DNA of 64,000 nt from Oscillospiraceae bacterium. Its GTDB lineage: Bacteria; Bacillota; Clostridia; Oscillospirales; Oscillospiraceae. Location of the stretch: assembly GCA_910575695.1 (NCBI GenBank), contig CAJTGJ010000004.1, positions 62,001-126,000 on the forward strand. Reading direction: 5' to 3'. Positions 15,654 through 24,785 of the stretch are shown here, one piece after another. The notes under the pieces are model-generated. The model was given only the letters and a program-made list of their open reading frames with translations, ran no database searches and was not told where the DNA came from. A program made the position numbers and the translations under genes. The number at the start of each line of letters is the position of its first letter. Position 1 is the first letter of the stretch.

Positions 15654-17481
15654 ACTGAAAAAATATCTTTTGCCGAACCTGCCCTATCTGTTCATCGCGT
15701 GGGCCTGCCTAAAGGTGGGGACGGCCTACCGCATGGCGGCGGGGGCGGATTTGGCCCACAAGCTGGTGGGGATGGTGGCGGCCCTCGGCCCGGCCTTTGC
15801 CGACTTCGCGCCGGGGCTCCATCCCTTTGACTGGCTCGTTGGCATCGCGGGGGCGGCAGTTATCCGGCTGGTTATCTACCAGAAAAGCAAAAAAGCCGCA
15901 AAATACCGCCGGGATGAGGAATACGGCAGTGCTCGTTGGGGCGGGCCCAAAGACATCCAGCCTTTCACCGACCCCAAGTTTGAAAACAACATCATCCTCA
16001 CCGGGACGGAGTTTCTCACTACCAACACCCGGCCCGCCGTCCCCGCCAACGCCCGCAATCTGAATTGCTGTGTGGTGGGCTCCAGCGGCTCCGGCAAGAC
16101 CCGGTTCTGGCTTACCCCGCAACTGCTCCAGGCCCATTCCTCCTATGTGGTGGTAGACCCCAAGGGCGGGGTGCTGGAGCAGGCCGGGTATTTCCTGCAA
16201 AAGAAAAAGGGCTATAAAATCAAGGTTTTTAACAGCATTGATTTTTCCCGCTCTATGCACTATAACCCGCTGGCCTATATCCGCAACGAGGCCGACATTC
16301 TGAAATTTGTAAACACGCTGATTGCCAACACCAAAGGCGAGGGCAAGGAGGGAGATCCGTTCTGGACAAAATCAGAAACGCTCCTATACTGCGCCCTTAT
16401 CGCCTATATCATTTTCGAGGGCCCCGCCGAGGATAAAAACATGAATACACTGGTTGACATGATTTCCGGCATGGAGGTCAAAGAGGACGATGACGATTTT
16501 ATGAACGCGGTGGACTATATGTTTGCCGGGCTGGAAAAGCGCAAGCCGGATTGTTTCGCGGTCAAGCAGTACAAAAAGTACAAGCTGGCCAGCGGCAAGA
16601 CGGCCCGCAGCATCCTTATTAGCTGTGGCGCGAGGCTGGCCCCCTTTGACATCCCCCAGCTCCGGGAGATTATGAGCTATGACGAGATGGAGCTTGACAA
16701 GCTGGGGGACAGGCGGACGGCGGCGTTCTTCATTATCAGCGATACCGACACGACCTATAACTTCATCGTGGCCCTTGCCTTTTCGCAGATGTTCAATCTC
16801 CTTTGTGAGCGGGCGGACAACGTACACGGGGGCCGCCTGCCCCATCATGTGCGGGTGCTGTGGGACGAGGCCGCCAACACCGGGCAAGTCCCCAACCTTG
16901 AAAAGCTGGTGGCGGTCATCCGCTCCCGGGAGGTCAGTCTGACGCTGTTCTACCAGCAGTTGGCCCAATGTAAAGCCATCTATGACAAAAACGCCGAGAC
17001 GATACTCGGCAACATGGACAGCGTGGTATTCCTCGGGGGCCGGGAGGCCAGCACCATCAAGGAGATTTCCGAGAACTGGCTGGGGAAAGCTACGATTTCC
17101 ATGCAGACCGAGGGCCGCTCCCGCGGGCAGTCGGAAAGCTACAGCCAGAACACCCAGCGGCTGGGCCGGGAGCTGATGACCCCCGCCGAGCTTGCCACCA
17201 TGCCCGGCGACAGGTGCATCCTGCAACTGCGGGGCCTGCCGCCGTTCTATTCCAAAAAGTACGATTTGAAACAGCATCCCAACTACCGATACACGGCGGA
17301 GGCGGACAAAAAGAAAAACGCCTTTTCGCTGGAGCGGCTGATAAAGCGCCGCATGAAAACGCTCAATCCCAACGAGCAGTACACTGTGTACGAGGCGGAC
17401 GTGCCGGACGAAACGGGCATAGACGAGGACGAGGACATCCTCAACTATGACGATTTGGACGACCCGGACGCTTTTGTATAA
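15640..17481 (+). CDS. VirD4/TraG-type coupling protein (T4CP)
   Basis: This 613-residue protein has an N-terminal membrane region (residues about 10-85). It has Walker A GSSGSGKTRF near residue 147 and Walker B VRVLWDEAAN near residue 405. The conserved FVNTLIANTKGEG, YNPLAYIRNE and QLAQCKAIYDKNAETILGNMDSVVFLGG stretches of TraG/VirD4 ATPases are present. It delivers the relaxase-DNA complex to the secretion channel at the membrane. An acidic C-terminal tail (DETGIDEDEDILNYDDLDDPD) may bind cargo. The gene overlaps the PcfB-like gene and is followed by palindrome B4 and a terminator-like hairpin. Confidence 0.95.
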   Translation: MRTDKLKKYLLPNLPYLFIAWACLKVGTAYRMAAGADLAHKLVGMVAALGPAFADFAPGLHPFDWLVGIAGAAVIRLVIYQKSKKAAKYRRDEEYGSARWGGPKDIQPFTDPKFENNIILTGTEFLTTNTRPAVPANARNLNCCVVGSSGSGKTRFWLTPQLLQAHSSYVVVDPKGGVLEQAGYFLQKKKGYKIKVFNSIDFSRSMHYNPLAYIRNEADILKFVNTLIANTKGEGKEGDPFWTKSETLLYCALIAYIIFEGPAEDKNMNTLVDMISGMEVKEDDDDFMNAVDYMFAGLEKRKPDCFAVKQYKKYKLASGKTARSILISCGARLAPFDIPQLREIMSYDEMELDKLGDRRTAAFFIISDTDTTYNFIVALAFSQMFNLLCERADNVHGGRLPHHVRVLWDEAANTGQVPNLEKLVAVIRSREVSLTLFYQQLAQCKAIYDKNAETILGNMDSVVFLGGREASTIKEISENWLGKATISMQTEGRSRGQSESYSQNTQRLGRELMTPAELATMPGDRCILQLRGLPPFYSKKYDLKQHPNYRYTAEADKKKNAFSLERLIKRRMKTLNPNEQYTVYEADVPDETGIDEDEDILNYDDLDDPDAFV

Positions 17482-17482
17482 A

Positions 17483-17505
17483 CTTTGGGACAAAACGTCC
17501 CAAAG
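17483..17505. repeat. Palindrome B, copy 4
   Basis: CTTTGGGAC...GTCCCAAAG with AAAAC in the centre, 2 bases after the coupling-protein stop. Confidence 0.9.
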
Positions 17506-17510
17506 CGTCA

Positions 17511-17538
17511 CCTGCCGCAATTCTGCGGCTTTTTTTGT
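17511..17538 (+). terminator. Terminator-like hairpin between T4CP and Maff2 genes
   Basis: GCCGCAATTCTGCGGC followed by seven T residues. In an operon this would cut transcription partially and may set the ratio of coupling protein to channel genes. Confidence 0.6.
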
Positions 17539-17572
17539 TGCCGGGGGCAATCCCCGGAGAAATGGAGGATTT

Positions 17573-17785
17573 ATGGCTTTCTTCGCATCCGCTATCACCA
17601 CTTTGCAGACCCTCGTTATCGCGCTGGGCGCGGGCCTCGGCGTGTGGGGCGTTGTCAATCTGCTGGAGGGCTACGGCTCGGACAACCCCGGCTCCAAGTC
17701 CCAGGGCATGAAGCAGCTCATGGCTGGCGGCGGCATCATCGTCATCGGCACGACCCTCATCCCCCTGCTGTCGGGCCTGTTTTAA
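17573..17785 (+). CDS. Maff2-family small membrane protein
   Basis: This 70-residue protein has two hydrophobic helices (ITTLQTLVIALGAGLGVWGVVNLL and LMAGGGIIVIGTTLIPLLSGLF) and a polar GYGSDNPGSKSQGMKQ loop. This is the Maff2 pattern of ICE type IV secretion loci. Size and topology recall the VirB2 pilin. The start at 17573 has GGAGG upstream. It directly precedes the VirB6-like gene. Confidence 0.85.
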   Translation: MAFFASAITTLQTLVIALGAGLGVWGVVNLLEGYGSDNPGSKSQGMKQLMAGGGIIVIGTTLIPLLSGLF

Positions 17786-17797
17786 GGGCGGCGGCTT

Positions 17798-18664
17798 ATG
17801 GACTTTCTCACCGACTGGCTCACAGACTGGCTGAAAGAGCTGCTGATTGGCGGCATCATGGGGAACCTTGAGGGGCTCTTTGATACCGTCAATGCCCAGG
17901 TCGGAGAGATCGCGGTGCAGGTAGGGACGACCCCGGCGGCATGGAACGCCGGGGTTTTCTCCCTTATCCGCCAGCTTTCCGAGACGGTGATTTTACCCAT
18001 CGCCGGGCTGGTGCTGACCTTTGTAGCCACCTATGAGCTGATACAGATGCTCCTTGAAAAAAACAATATGCACGAAGTGGACGTGGCGAACCTCTACAAA
18101 TGGATGTTCAAGACTGCGTGTGCTATCGTCATTCTTTCCAACACATTCAATATCGTCATGGCCGTTTTTGACGTGTCGCAGAACGTGATTTCCCGTTCCG
18201 CCGGGCTGATACGAGGCTCCACGGCGGTTTCCGGGGATATGTTAAACAACCTCCAGACCACGCTGGAGGGGATGGATTTGGGCCTGCTCCTTGGGCTGTG
18301 GCTCCAGTCCTCCGTCATCGGCCTTACCATGCAGGCGCTGGGCATCATCATTTTCGTGCTGGTCTACGGCAGAATGATTGAAATATATCTGCTGACCAGT
18401 TTAGCGCCCATCCCCGTGGCGACCCTCTCCAACCGTGAGGTGGGCGGCATGGGCCAGAACTACTTAAAATCTTTGTTTGCCGTGGGCTTTCAAGGGATGC
18501 TTATTCTGGTATGCGTGGGCATCTATGCGGTGCTGGTGCAGGGCATCGCCGCCGGGGGCGACCCTATCGGTGCGATATGGGGAACCGTGGGCTATACGGT
18601 GCTCCTTTGTTTCATGCTCTTTAAGACCGGGACAATCGCCCGCAGCATCTTCGGGGCCCACTGA
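17798..18664 (+). CDS. VirB6/TrbL-like integral membrane channel protein
   Basis: This 288-residue protein has five or six transmembrane helices (for example LSETVILPIAGLVLTFVATYELIQMLL, SVIGLTMQALGIIIFVLVYG, GTVGYTVLLCFMLF). It carries the conserved SLAPIPVATLSNREVGGMGQNYLKSLFAVGFQGM segment of clostridial TrbL/VirB6-like proteins. It forms part of the inner-membrane mating channel. The N-terminal WLTDWLKELLIGGI repeat is typical of the family. Palindrome B5 follows it. Confidence 0.88.
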   Translation: MDFLTDWLTDWLKELLIGGIMGNLEGLFDTVNAQVGEIAVQVGTTPAAWNAGVFSLIRQLSETVILPIAGLVLTFVATYELIQMLLEKNNMHEVDVANLYKWMFKTACAIVILSNTFNIVMAVFDVSQNVISRSAGLIRGSTAVSGDMLNNLQTTLEGMDLGLLLGLWLQSSVIGLTMQALGIIIFVLVYGRMIEIYLLTSLAPIPVATLSNREVGGMGQNYLKSLFAVGFQGMLILVCVGIYAVLVQGIAAGGDPIGAIWGTVGYTVLLCFMLFKTGTIARSIFGAH

Positions 18665-18672
18665 TTAGCGGC

Positions 18673-18696
18673 ACTTTGAGACAAAATGTCCCAAAG
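18673..18696. repeat. Palindrome B, copy 5
   Basis: ACTTTGAGACA-AAA-TGTCCCAAAG, between the VirB6-like and SpoVG-domain genes. Confidence 0.88.
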
Positions 18697-18715
18697 CCGG
18701 GAAAGGAGGCCGGAT

Positions 18716-19504
18716 ATGCCGAGGCGGTACAAGCTGGGCCCGGAGGGAGAAATGCGCCGGACGTGGGGCGGCAAGCTCCCGGAGGAATTTGGCCAGCGGG
18801 ATATGCTGGCGTTCATGGTAGATACAGACCTGCGCTTGAGCGGGAAAGTATCAAAAGAAACACTCGCCGCGATAAACGCGGCGGGCTATGACTATGAGGG
18901 CGGGGCCGTCATACCCTGGCCCGGAAAGGAGGATTTACCTATGGCGAAAAACCAGACGGCGGTGCAGACCGCCGAGGAGCTGGCGGCGGCCCAGGAGGAA
19001 ATGCGCCGCCTGATTTTCGAGGCCCCCATCGCGGAGCTGGCGGAACACCAGGGCATCAGCGTGGACGAGGCCGTGGCCCTCCGGGTGGAGCAGAACCTTG
19101 CCGCCGCCACTATTCCCATCGAGGTGTTGGTGCGGCCCATTGAACCCCAGGGCAAGCTGATTGGCTTTGCCAGCGTCAACTTCGGCGGCGTGGTGGTGGA
19201 CGACTTCAAGGTGGTGAACGGGCAGAACGGCGTTTTCCTTGGCGCTCCCAGCAAGCCCGACCCCACCAGCAGATCCGGCTACCGCTCCACGGTGCGTATC
19301 ACAGACCGGGCCACCCAGGAGCGGCTGAACGCGGCGGGGGTGGACGCTTACAATATGGCGGTGGAAAAACTGCTGGCCCGGGCCGAGGCGGTGCGCCCCG
19401 CGCCCATCCGGGAGCAGATGGATAAGGCGGGAAAGGAGGCCGCCCGGGAGAACGCCGCCCGCTCCGCCCCCGCAAAGGGAAAGGAGGGACGGGATGCAAG
19501 ATAG
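18716..19504 (+). CDS. SpoVG-domain protein with N-terminal extension
   Basis: The start at 18716 follows AAAGGAGG. The first ~75 residues (MPRRYKLGPEGEMRRTWGGK...) are an unrecognised module. Then a helical spacer leads to a SpoVG-like domain: VLVRPIEPQGKLIGFASVNFGGVVVDDFKVVNGQNGVFLGAPSKP. SpoVG proteins are small nucleic-acid-binding regulators. A second strong RBS (GGAAAGGAGG, 18921-18930) lies in frame before ATG 18941 (MAKNQTAVQ), so a shorter SpoVG-only form may also be made. The gene ends overlapping the methylase start. Confidence 0.72.
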   Translation: MPRRYKLGPEGEMRRTWGGKLPEEFGQRDMLAFMVDTDLRLSGKVSKETLAAINAAGYDYEGGAVIPWPGKEDLPMAKNQTAVQTAEELAAAQEEMRRLIFEAPIAELAEHQGISVDEAVALRVEQNLAAATIPIEVLVRPIEPQGKLIGFASVNFGGVVVDDFKVVNGQNGVFLGAPSKPDPTSRSGYRSTVRITDRATQERLNAAGVDAYNMAVEKLLARAEAVRPAPIREQMDKAGKEAARENAARSAPAKGKEGRDAR

Positions 19505-20276
19505 CCCTACTTCGGGACAAATTGTCCCAAAGGCTCCGGGGCTGTACCTTATGGACGGCATCGCGGGCCTGCGCTCCCTCCCGGAGCACTCCGTTGATAT
19601 GCTCTTGACCGACCCGCCCTACGGCACGACCCGCAACTACTGGGATGTGCCTTTGCCCCTGCCGGAGCTGTGGGAGGCGGTGCGCTGGGCGGTCAAGCCC
19701 TCCGGGGCGGTGCTGTTCTTCGCCCAATGCCCCTATGATAAGATTTTGGGCGCGTCTAACCTCCCCATGCTCCGCTATGAATGGGTGTGGTATAAGAGCC
19801 GCTGTACCGGGTTTCTCAACGCCCGCCGTGCCCCGCTGAAAAAGACGGAGAACATTCTGGTATTTTACCAAAAGCTCCCCTTATACAACCCGCAGTTTGA
19901 GCAGGGCAAGCCCTATAAGAAAATCGCGTCCCAGCGCGACCAGAGCCCCAACTACGGAAAATTTGTCCGCTCCGGCAGCGGCTCGGAGGACGGGCGGCGG
20001 TTCCCGGGGAACCTGCTTTCATTCCAGACGGTGGCCCATACCGTCCACCCCACCCAAAAGCCCGTGGAGCTGTGCGAGTATTTCATCAAGACCTACACCA
20101 ACCCCGGCCAGGTGGTGGCGGACATCTGCGCGGGCTCCGGCACGACTGCCGTGGCCGCCGTCAATACGGGCCGGGAATTTATCTGTTTTGAGACGGCCCC
20201 GGCCTTTTTCGGCCCGGCCACGGAGCGCATTGAACAGGCGCGGGCGGCGGTGGCCGCTGGCGGAAAGGGGACGTGA
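19494..20276 (+). CDS. DNA modification methylase (N6/N4 class)
   Basis: This 260-residue protein has motif IV as TDPPYGTTRNYWD, then VHPTQKPVELCEYFIKTYTNPG and VADICAGSGTTAVAAVNTGREF (motif I), giving beta-type order. It probably methylates adenine or cytosine-N4 to evade restriction. No cognate endonuclease is nearby. The first 14 residues (MQDSPTSGQIVPKA) are encoded largely by palindrome B6; the catalytic domain begins only after them, so the palindrome lies in a dispensable leader. The start overlaps the SpoVG-domain gene by 11 bases. Confidence 0.88.
   Translation: MQDSPTSGQIVPKAPGLYLMDGIAGLRSLPEHSVDMLLTDPPYGTTRNYWDVPLPLPELWEAVRWAVKPSGAVLFFAQCPYDKILGASNLPMLRYEWVWYKSRCTGFLNARRAPLKKTENILVFYQKLPLYNPQFEQGKPYKKIASQRDQSPNYGKFVRSGSGSEDGRRFPGNLLSFQTVAHTVHPTQKPVELCEYFIKTYTNPGQVVADICAGSGTTAVAAVNTGREFICFETAPAFFGPATERIEQARAAVAAGGKGT
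19510..19532. repeat. Palindrome B, copy 6 (in the methylase N-terminus)
   Basis: CTTCGGGACA-AAT-TGTCCCAAAG, read in frame as TSGQIVPKA. Confidence 0.88.
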
Positions 20277-20310
20277 CTATAAAGTGATATGCGCCCGGCC
20301 CACGCCGGGA

Positions 20311-20333
20311 CTTCGGGACATTTTGTCCCAAAG
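20311..20333. repeat. Palindrome B, copy 7
   Basis: CTTCGGGACA-TTT-TGTCCCAAAG in the 86-base gap before the PrgI gene. Confidence 0.88.
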
Positions 20334-20362
20334 GGAATTGAAAAATTGAGAGGAGGTAGAAA

Positions 20363-20737
20363 ATGCCCTATGTAAACGTACCTAACGACTTATCCAAAAT
20401 CAAGACGAAAGTTGCCTTTAACCTCACGAAACGCCAGCTTGTGTGTTTCGGCGGCGCGGCCCTTGTGGGAGTCCCCTCCTACCTGCTGGCCCGGAGCTCC
20501 CTTGGGAACACGGCGGCCTTGTTCCTGATGCTGGGCATCATGCTCCCGGCGTTTCTGCTGGCGATGTACGAGAAAGACGGCCTGCCGCTGGAAAAGGTGG
20601 TGAAGAACATCATCCGGGCCCGGTATCTGCGGCCCGGTGTGAGGCCCTACCAGACCGGGAATATCTACGCGCCCTTTACTGGGCAGGCGGGAAAGGAGGC
20701 AGTGAATGGAAAACCGAAAAAGCAAACGAAAGAATAA
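20363..20737 (+). CDS. PrgI-family membrane protein
   Basis: This 124-residue protein reads MPYVNVPNDLSKIKTKVAFNLTKRQLVCFGGAALVGVPSYLLAR, followed by a second hydrophobic helix (TAALFLMLGIMLPAFLLAMY) and a cytoplasmic tail. This is the PrgI/VirB3-like pattern of Gram-positive conjugation systems, where it anchors VirB4 to the membrane. It overlaps the VirB4 gene by 32 bases, the normal order for these loci. Confidence 0.88.
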   Translation: MPYVNVPNDLSKIKTKVAFNLTKRQLVCFGGAALVGVPSYLLARSSLGNTAALFLMLGIMLPAFLLAMYEKDGLPLEKVVKNIIRARYLRPGVRPYQTGNIYAPFTGQAGKEAVNGKPKKQTKE

Positions 20738-23048
20738 GGCGGCTCTGTCCGCCCAGCAGTCCATCCCCTATGTGGCGATGCACCCGGACGGCGTGTGCCA
20801 GCTCCCCGGCGGGCTCTACACGAAAACCGTGGAATATGAGGACATCAATTATTCGGTGGCATCCACCGAGGATCAGTCCGCGATTTTCAGCGGGTGGAGC
20901 TCGTTCCTCAACTACTTCGACAGCGCACTTCCCGTCCAGCTCTCCTTTATCAACCGCCGTTCCCACTCTACCAGCCGCTATCATGTGAACATCCCCGCCC
21001 AGGAGGATGCCTTTGACAGCATCCGGGGCGAGTTCGTGGGGATGCTGAAACGGCAGATTGCCCGGAGCAACAACGGCATTGAACGCTCCAAATATATCAC
21101 CTTTGGCGTTCCCGCCGAGGGCATCGCCGCCGCCCGGCCCCGGCTTGACCGGGTGGAGGCGGACGTGATGGGCAACCTCCACCGGCTGGGCGTTCCCTCG
21201 GCCCCCTTGGACGGGCGGGAGCGGCTGGCCCTCCTGCATGGGCAGATGCACCCGGGACGGCGGGAGCCGTTCCGCTTTAGCTGGGCGGATATTTCCAAGA
21301 CGGGCATGGGGACAAAGGACTTTATCACCCCCAGCGGCGGCTTTGACTTCCGGGGCTCCCGGTTTTTCCGGGTGGGTGGCTTTTGGGGCGCGGCGTCCTA
21401 TCTTCAGATTTTGGCGTCCGAGCTTTCTGACCGCCTTTTGCGGGAAATTCTGGAGCTGGATGCGGAGCTTACTGTCACCATGCACATACAGACCGTTGAC
21501 CAGTTAAAGGCGATTAAGACCATCAAGGGGAAAATCTCTGATATTGACAAGATGAAAGTGGAGGAACAGAAAAAGGCCGTCCGCGCCGGGTATGACATGG
21601 ATATTCTTCCCCCCGACCTTATCACCTTTTCCAAGGACGCGGCGGAGCTCTTGGGGGATTTGCAGTCCCGGAATGAGCGGATGTTCCTCTTGACGTTTAC
21701 CGTCATCAACCTCGCCCCCACCCGCCAGCGGCTGGAAAATGACGTGTTCACCGTCTCCGGCATCGCGCAGAAATACAACTGCGCCTTAAAGCGGCTGGAC
21801 TGGCAGCAGGAGCAGGGCTTTATGTCCTCGCTGGCCCTGGGCTGGAACGAGGTGCAGATACAGCGGGGCATGACTACAAGCTCCACCGCGATTTTCATTC
21901 CCTTTATGACCCGGGAGCTCCGCATGGGCGGGCAGGCCCTCTACTACGGCATGAACGCCCTTTCCCACAATGTCATCATGGCAGACCGGAAAAAGCTGAA
22001 ATCCGCAAACGGGATGTACCTCGGCTCCACGGGCTCCGGCAAGAGCTTTGCCGCCAAGCGGGAATTGATAAACGTCTTTCTGGCGACCCAAGACCGTATC
22101 GTTATCGTTGACCCGATGGGGGAATATTCCCCGCTGGTGCGGCGGCTGGGCGGGCAGGTCATCGAGATCGCCCCGGACAGCCCCCACCACATCAACCCGA
22201 TGGATATTGAAATGGGATTGAATGACGAGGACAGCCCCCTTTCCATGAAAGCGGATTTTCTTCTTTCCCTCTGTGAGCTGGTGGTGGGCGGCAAGGACGG
22301 CCTGCAACCCATCGAGAAAACCGTGATTGACCGCTGTGTGCGGCTGGTGTACCGGGAGCTTGCGCTGGGGCTGGAGGGCGCGAAAATGCCTTTGCTCCAG
22401 GACTTGTATGAGGAATTGCTCAAACAGCCGGAGCCGGAGGCAAAGCGCGTGGCAACGGCCCTTGAGCTCTATTGTACGGGCTCCCTTAACCTGTTCAACC
22501 GCCCGACCAACGTGGACTTGAGCTCCCGGGTGGTGTGCATCGTGCTGAAAGGGCTGGGGGAGAACCTCCGCAAGATTGCGATGCACGTCACCAATGAGTT
22601 TGTCACTTCGGCGGTGAACACCAACTACAAAAACGGCGCGGCGACCTGGTGCTACTTTGACGAGTTCCACATCCTGCTCCGCGACCCGCTGACCGCCAGC
22701 TACTTTGTGGCGGTGTGGAAGATGCTCCGCAAAAAGGGCTGTGTCCCCTCGGCCCTCACGCAGAACGTGAAAGACCTTTTGGCCAGCCGGGAGATTGAGA
22801 ACATTCTGGACAACACCGATTTTCTCGTTTTGCTCTCCCAGGCCCAGAGTGACCGGGCTATCATCGCAAAACAGCTCGGCATTTCCGAGCACCAGCTCTC
22901 CTACATTACCCACAGCAATTCCGGCGAGGGCCTGCTGTTCTATGGGAATGTGACGATACCGTTTGTTGACCGTTTCCCCAAGGGGGAGATTTACAACCTG
23001 CTCACCACCCGCCCGGAGGACATCGCCAATGACCAGAGGAACGAATAG
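20706..23048 (+). CDS. VirB4/TraE-type conjugation ATPase
   Basis: This 780-residue protein has Walker A GSTGSGKSFAAKRE near residue 440 and Walker B TWCYFDEFHILLRDP near residue 648. The N-terminal half (HVNIPAQEDAFDSIRGEFVGML, TTSSTAIFIPFMTREL) matches clostridial VirB4/TraE. It energises assembly and substrate transfer through the mating channel from the cytoplasmic face. Length is normal. The gene overlaps both PrgI upstream and the NlpC/P60 hydrolase gene downstream. Confidence 0.95.
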   Translation: MENRKSKRKNKAALSAQQSIPYVAMHPDGVCQLPGGLYTKTVEYEDINYSVASTEDQSAIFSGWSSFLNYFDSALPVQLSFINRRSHSTSRYHVNIPAQEDAFDSIRGEFVGMLKRQIARSNNGIERSKYITFGVPAEGIAAARPRLDRVEADVMGNLHRLGVPSAPLDGRERLALLHGQMHPGRREPFRFSWADISKTGMGTKDFITPSGGFDFRGSRFFRVGGFWGAASYLQILASELSDRLLREILELDAELTVTMHIQTVDQLKAIKTIKGKISDIDKMKVEEQKKAVRAGYDMDILPPDLITFSKDAAELLGDLQSRNERMFLLTFTVINLAPTRQRLENDVFTVSGIAQKYNCALKRLDWQQEQGFMSSLALGWNEVQIQRGMTTSSTAIFIPFMTRELRMGGQALYYGMNALSHNVIMADRKKLKSANGMYLGSTGSGKSFAAKRELINVFLATQDRIVIVDPMGEYSPLVRRLGGQVIEIAPDSPHHINPMDIEMGLNDEDSPLSMKADFLLSLCELVVGGKDGLQPIEKTVIDRCVRLVYRELALGLEGAKMPLLQDLYEELLKQPEPEAKRVATALELYCTGSLNLFNRPTNVDLSSRVVCIVLKGLGENLRKIAMHVTNEFVTSAVNTNYKNGAATWCYFDEFHILLRDPLTASYFVAVWKMLRKKGCVPSALTQNVKDLLASREIENILDNTDFLVLLSQAQSDRAIIAKQLGISEHQLSYITHSNSGEGLLFYGNVTIPFVDRFPKGEIYNLLTTRPEDIANDQRNE

Positions 23049-24771
23049 CGCCGGGCCCGCCGGGGACAAAACCACTTCGGGACAAAATGTCCCAAAGTCC
23101 CCCAAAGGGCTCAAAAACAAAAAATCCAAGTTCCGCATGGAAAGCGAACAGGAAAAAATCAGCAAATCCAAGCTCCGCATGGAGACGCGGGAGGACAAGC
23201 TGAACCGGGCCCGGAAAAAGCTGGACGGCAAAAAGCCCCCCAAACCCAGGGGCCCGGTGCGCCGGGCGCTGGGGGCCGCCGGGTGGAGCGCCCACGGCTT
23301 TGTGCATGGGAAGATTTACGAGGTGGAGCATGAAAATGTGGGAACCGAGGGGGCCCACCGCTCGGAGGTGCTGGGCGAGGCCGCTCTCCGGCAGGGGACG
23401 CGGTATGTGAAAAAGCGCGTCCGGGAGCACCCGGCCCGGGCCGCCCACAAGGCCGAGGCGCAGTATATCAAGGCCCGGGCGGACTACCAGTTTCGGGTGG
23501 CCTCCCAGGAGAACCCGGAGCTCTCAAAAAATGCCGTCACCCGCTACTGGCACAAGCAAAAGCTGAAAAAGCAGTACGCCAAACAAGCGCGGCAGGCGGC
23601 CAGACAGACCGCCAAACACGGCGCAAAGGCCGCCGAAAAAACCGCCGTCACCACAGAAAAGCTGGCGGAGCGGGCCGTGGGCTTTGTGAAACGACATCCC
23701 GTGGGGGTGCTTATCGCGCTGGCCTGCATGGTGCTGATATTCTCCCTCCAGTCCTGCGTGTCGTCCCTCGTCTCTCTGGGGAACGCCGGGGCCGGGGCGG
23801 TAGGGGCCACCACCTACCCCGCCCAGGACGGGGATATGCTGGGGGCCGAGGCGGACTACTGCGCGTTGGAGGCGGAGCTCCAAAACTATCTTGATACCTA
23901 CGAAAGCACCCACGACTATGACGAGTACCACTATGATTTAGATACCATCGAACATGACCCCTATGTGCTGGTTTCCCTTTTGAGCGCATGGCATGAGGGG
24001 GAATGGACGCTGGCCCAGGTGCAGTCCACCTTGCAGATGCTCTTTGACCGCCAGTACACGCTGACCGAGAACGTGGTGCATGAGGTGCGCTACCGGACGG
24101 AGACGCGGACGGGAACCCGGACAGTCACCGACCCCATGACCGGGGAAAGCTCCAGCGAGGACTACGAGTACACGGTGCAGGTGCCTTACGATTACTACAT
24201 CTGCTATGTGACGCTGGATAACTTCAACCTTTCCCATCTCCCGGTCTACATCATGGGGGAGGACAAGGTTTCCCGGTATTCCCTCTACATGGCTACGCTG
24301 GGGAACCGCCCCGACCTCTTTCCCGGCTCGTCCTATGTGGGGAGGTACACCGCCCCGGCGGACGGCTATGAAGTACCCCGGGAATATCTGGACGACGCCA
24401 CCTTTGCGGCGATGCTTACCGAGGCCGAGAAATACCTCGGCTATCCCTATGTATGGGGCGGGAGCTCCCCGGCCACGTCCTTTGACTGCTCCGGCTTTGT
24501 GTCGTGGGTCATCAACCACTCCGGCTGGAACGTGGGGCGGCTGGGAGCCCAGGGGCTTTACAACATCTGCACCAGAACCAGCTCCCCCCGCCCTGGCGAC
24601 CTTGTTTTCTTCAAGGGAACCTACGCCGCGCCCAACCCCAACGGCGTGACCCACTGTGGCATCTATGTGGGGGACGGAATGATGATCCACTGTGGCGACC
24701 CCATCCGCTACGCCAACCTAAACAGCAGCTACTGGCAGGCCCACTTCTACGCCTACGGGCGTTTACCATGA
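23029..24771 (+). CDS. NlpC/P60 peptidoglycan hydrolase of the conjugation system (CD1108-like)
   Basis: The start at 23029 has GGAGGA upstream and overlaps the VirB4 stop. Residues 1-210 are basic, Lys/Arg/Ala-rich and cytoplasmic. One transmembrane helix follows (GVLIALACMVLIFSLQSCVSSLV), then an extracellular part. The C-terminal NlpC/P60 domain has LGYPYVWGGSSPATSFDCSGFVSWV with catalytic Cys near residue 485 and VTHCGIYVGDG with His near 541. It opens the cell wall for the mating channel. Palindrome B8 encodes the N-terminal TSGQNVPKSP. Confidence 0.9.
   Translation: MTRGTNSAGPAGDKTTSGQNVPKSPKGLKNKKSKFRMESEQEKISKSKLRMETREDKLNRARKKLDGKKPPKPRGPVRRALGAAGWSAHGFVHGKIYEVEHENVGTEGAHRSEVLGEAALRQGTRYVKKRVREHPARAAHKAEAQYIKARADYQFRVASQENPELSKNAVTRYWHKQKLKKQYAKQARQAARQTAKHGAKAAEKTAVTTEKLAERAVGFVKRHPVGVLIALACMVLIFSLQSCVSSLVSLGNAGAGAVGATTYPAQDGDMLGAEADYCALEAELQNYLDTYESTHDYDEYHYDLDTIEHDPYVLVSLLSAWHEGEWTLAQVQSTLQMLFDRQYTLTENVVHEVRYRTETRTGTRTVTDPMTGESSSEDYEYTVQVPYDYYICYVTLDNFNLSHLPVYIMGEDKVSRYSLYMATLGNRPDLFPGSSYVGRYTAPADGYEVPREYLDDATFAAMLTEAEKYLGYPYVWGGSSPATSFDCSGFVSWVINHSGWNVGRLGAQGLYNICTRTSSPRPGDLVFFKGTYAAPNPNGVTHCGIYVGDGMMIHCGDPIRYANLNSSYWQAHFYAYGRLP
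23074..23098. repeat. Palindrome B, copy 8 (in the hydrolase N-terminus)
   Basis: ACTTCGGGACA-AAA-TGTCCCAAAGT, translated in frame close to the start codon. Confidence 0.88.
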
Positions 24772-24785
24772 AAAGGAGGTTTTCA

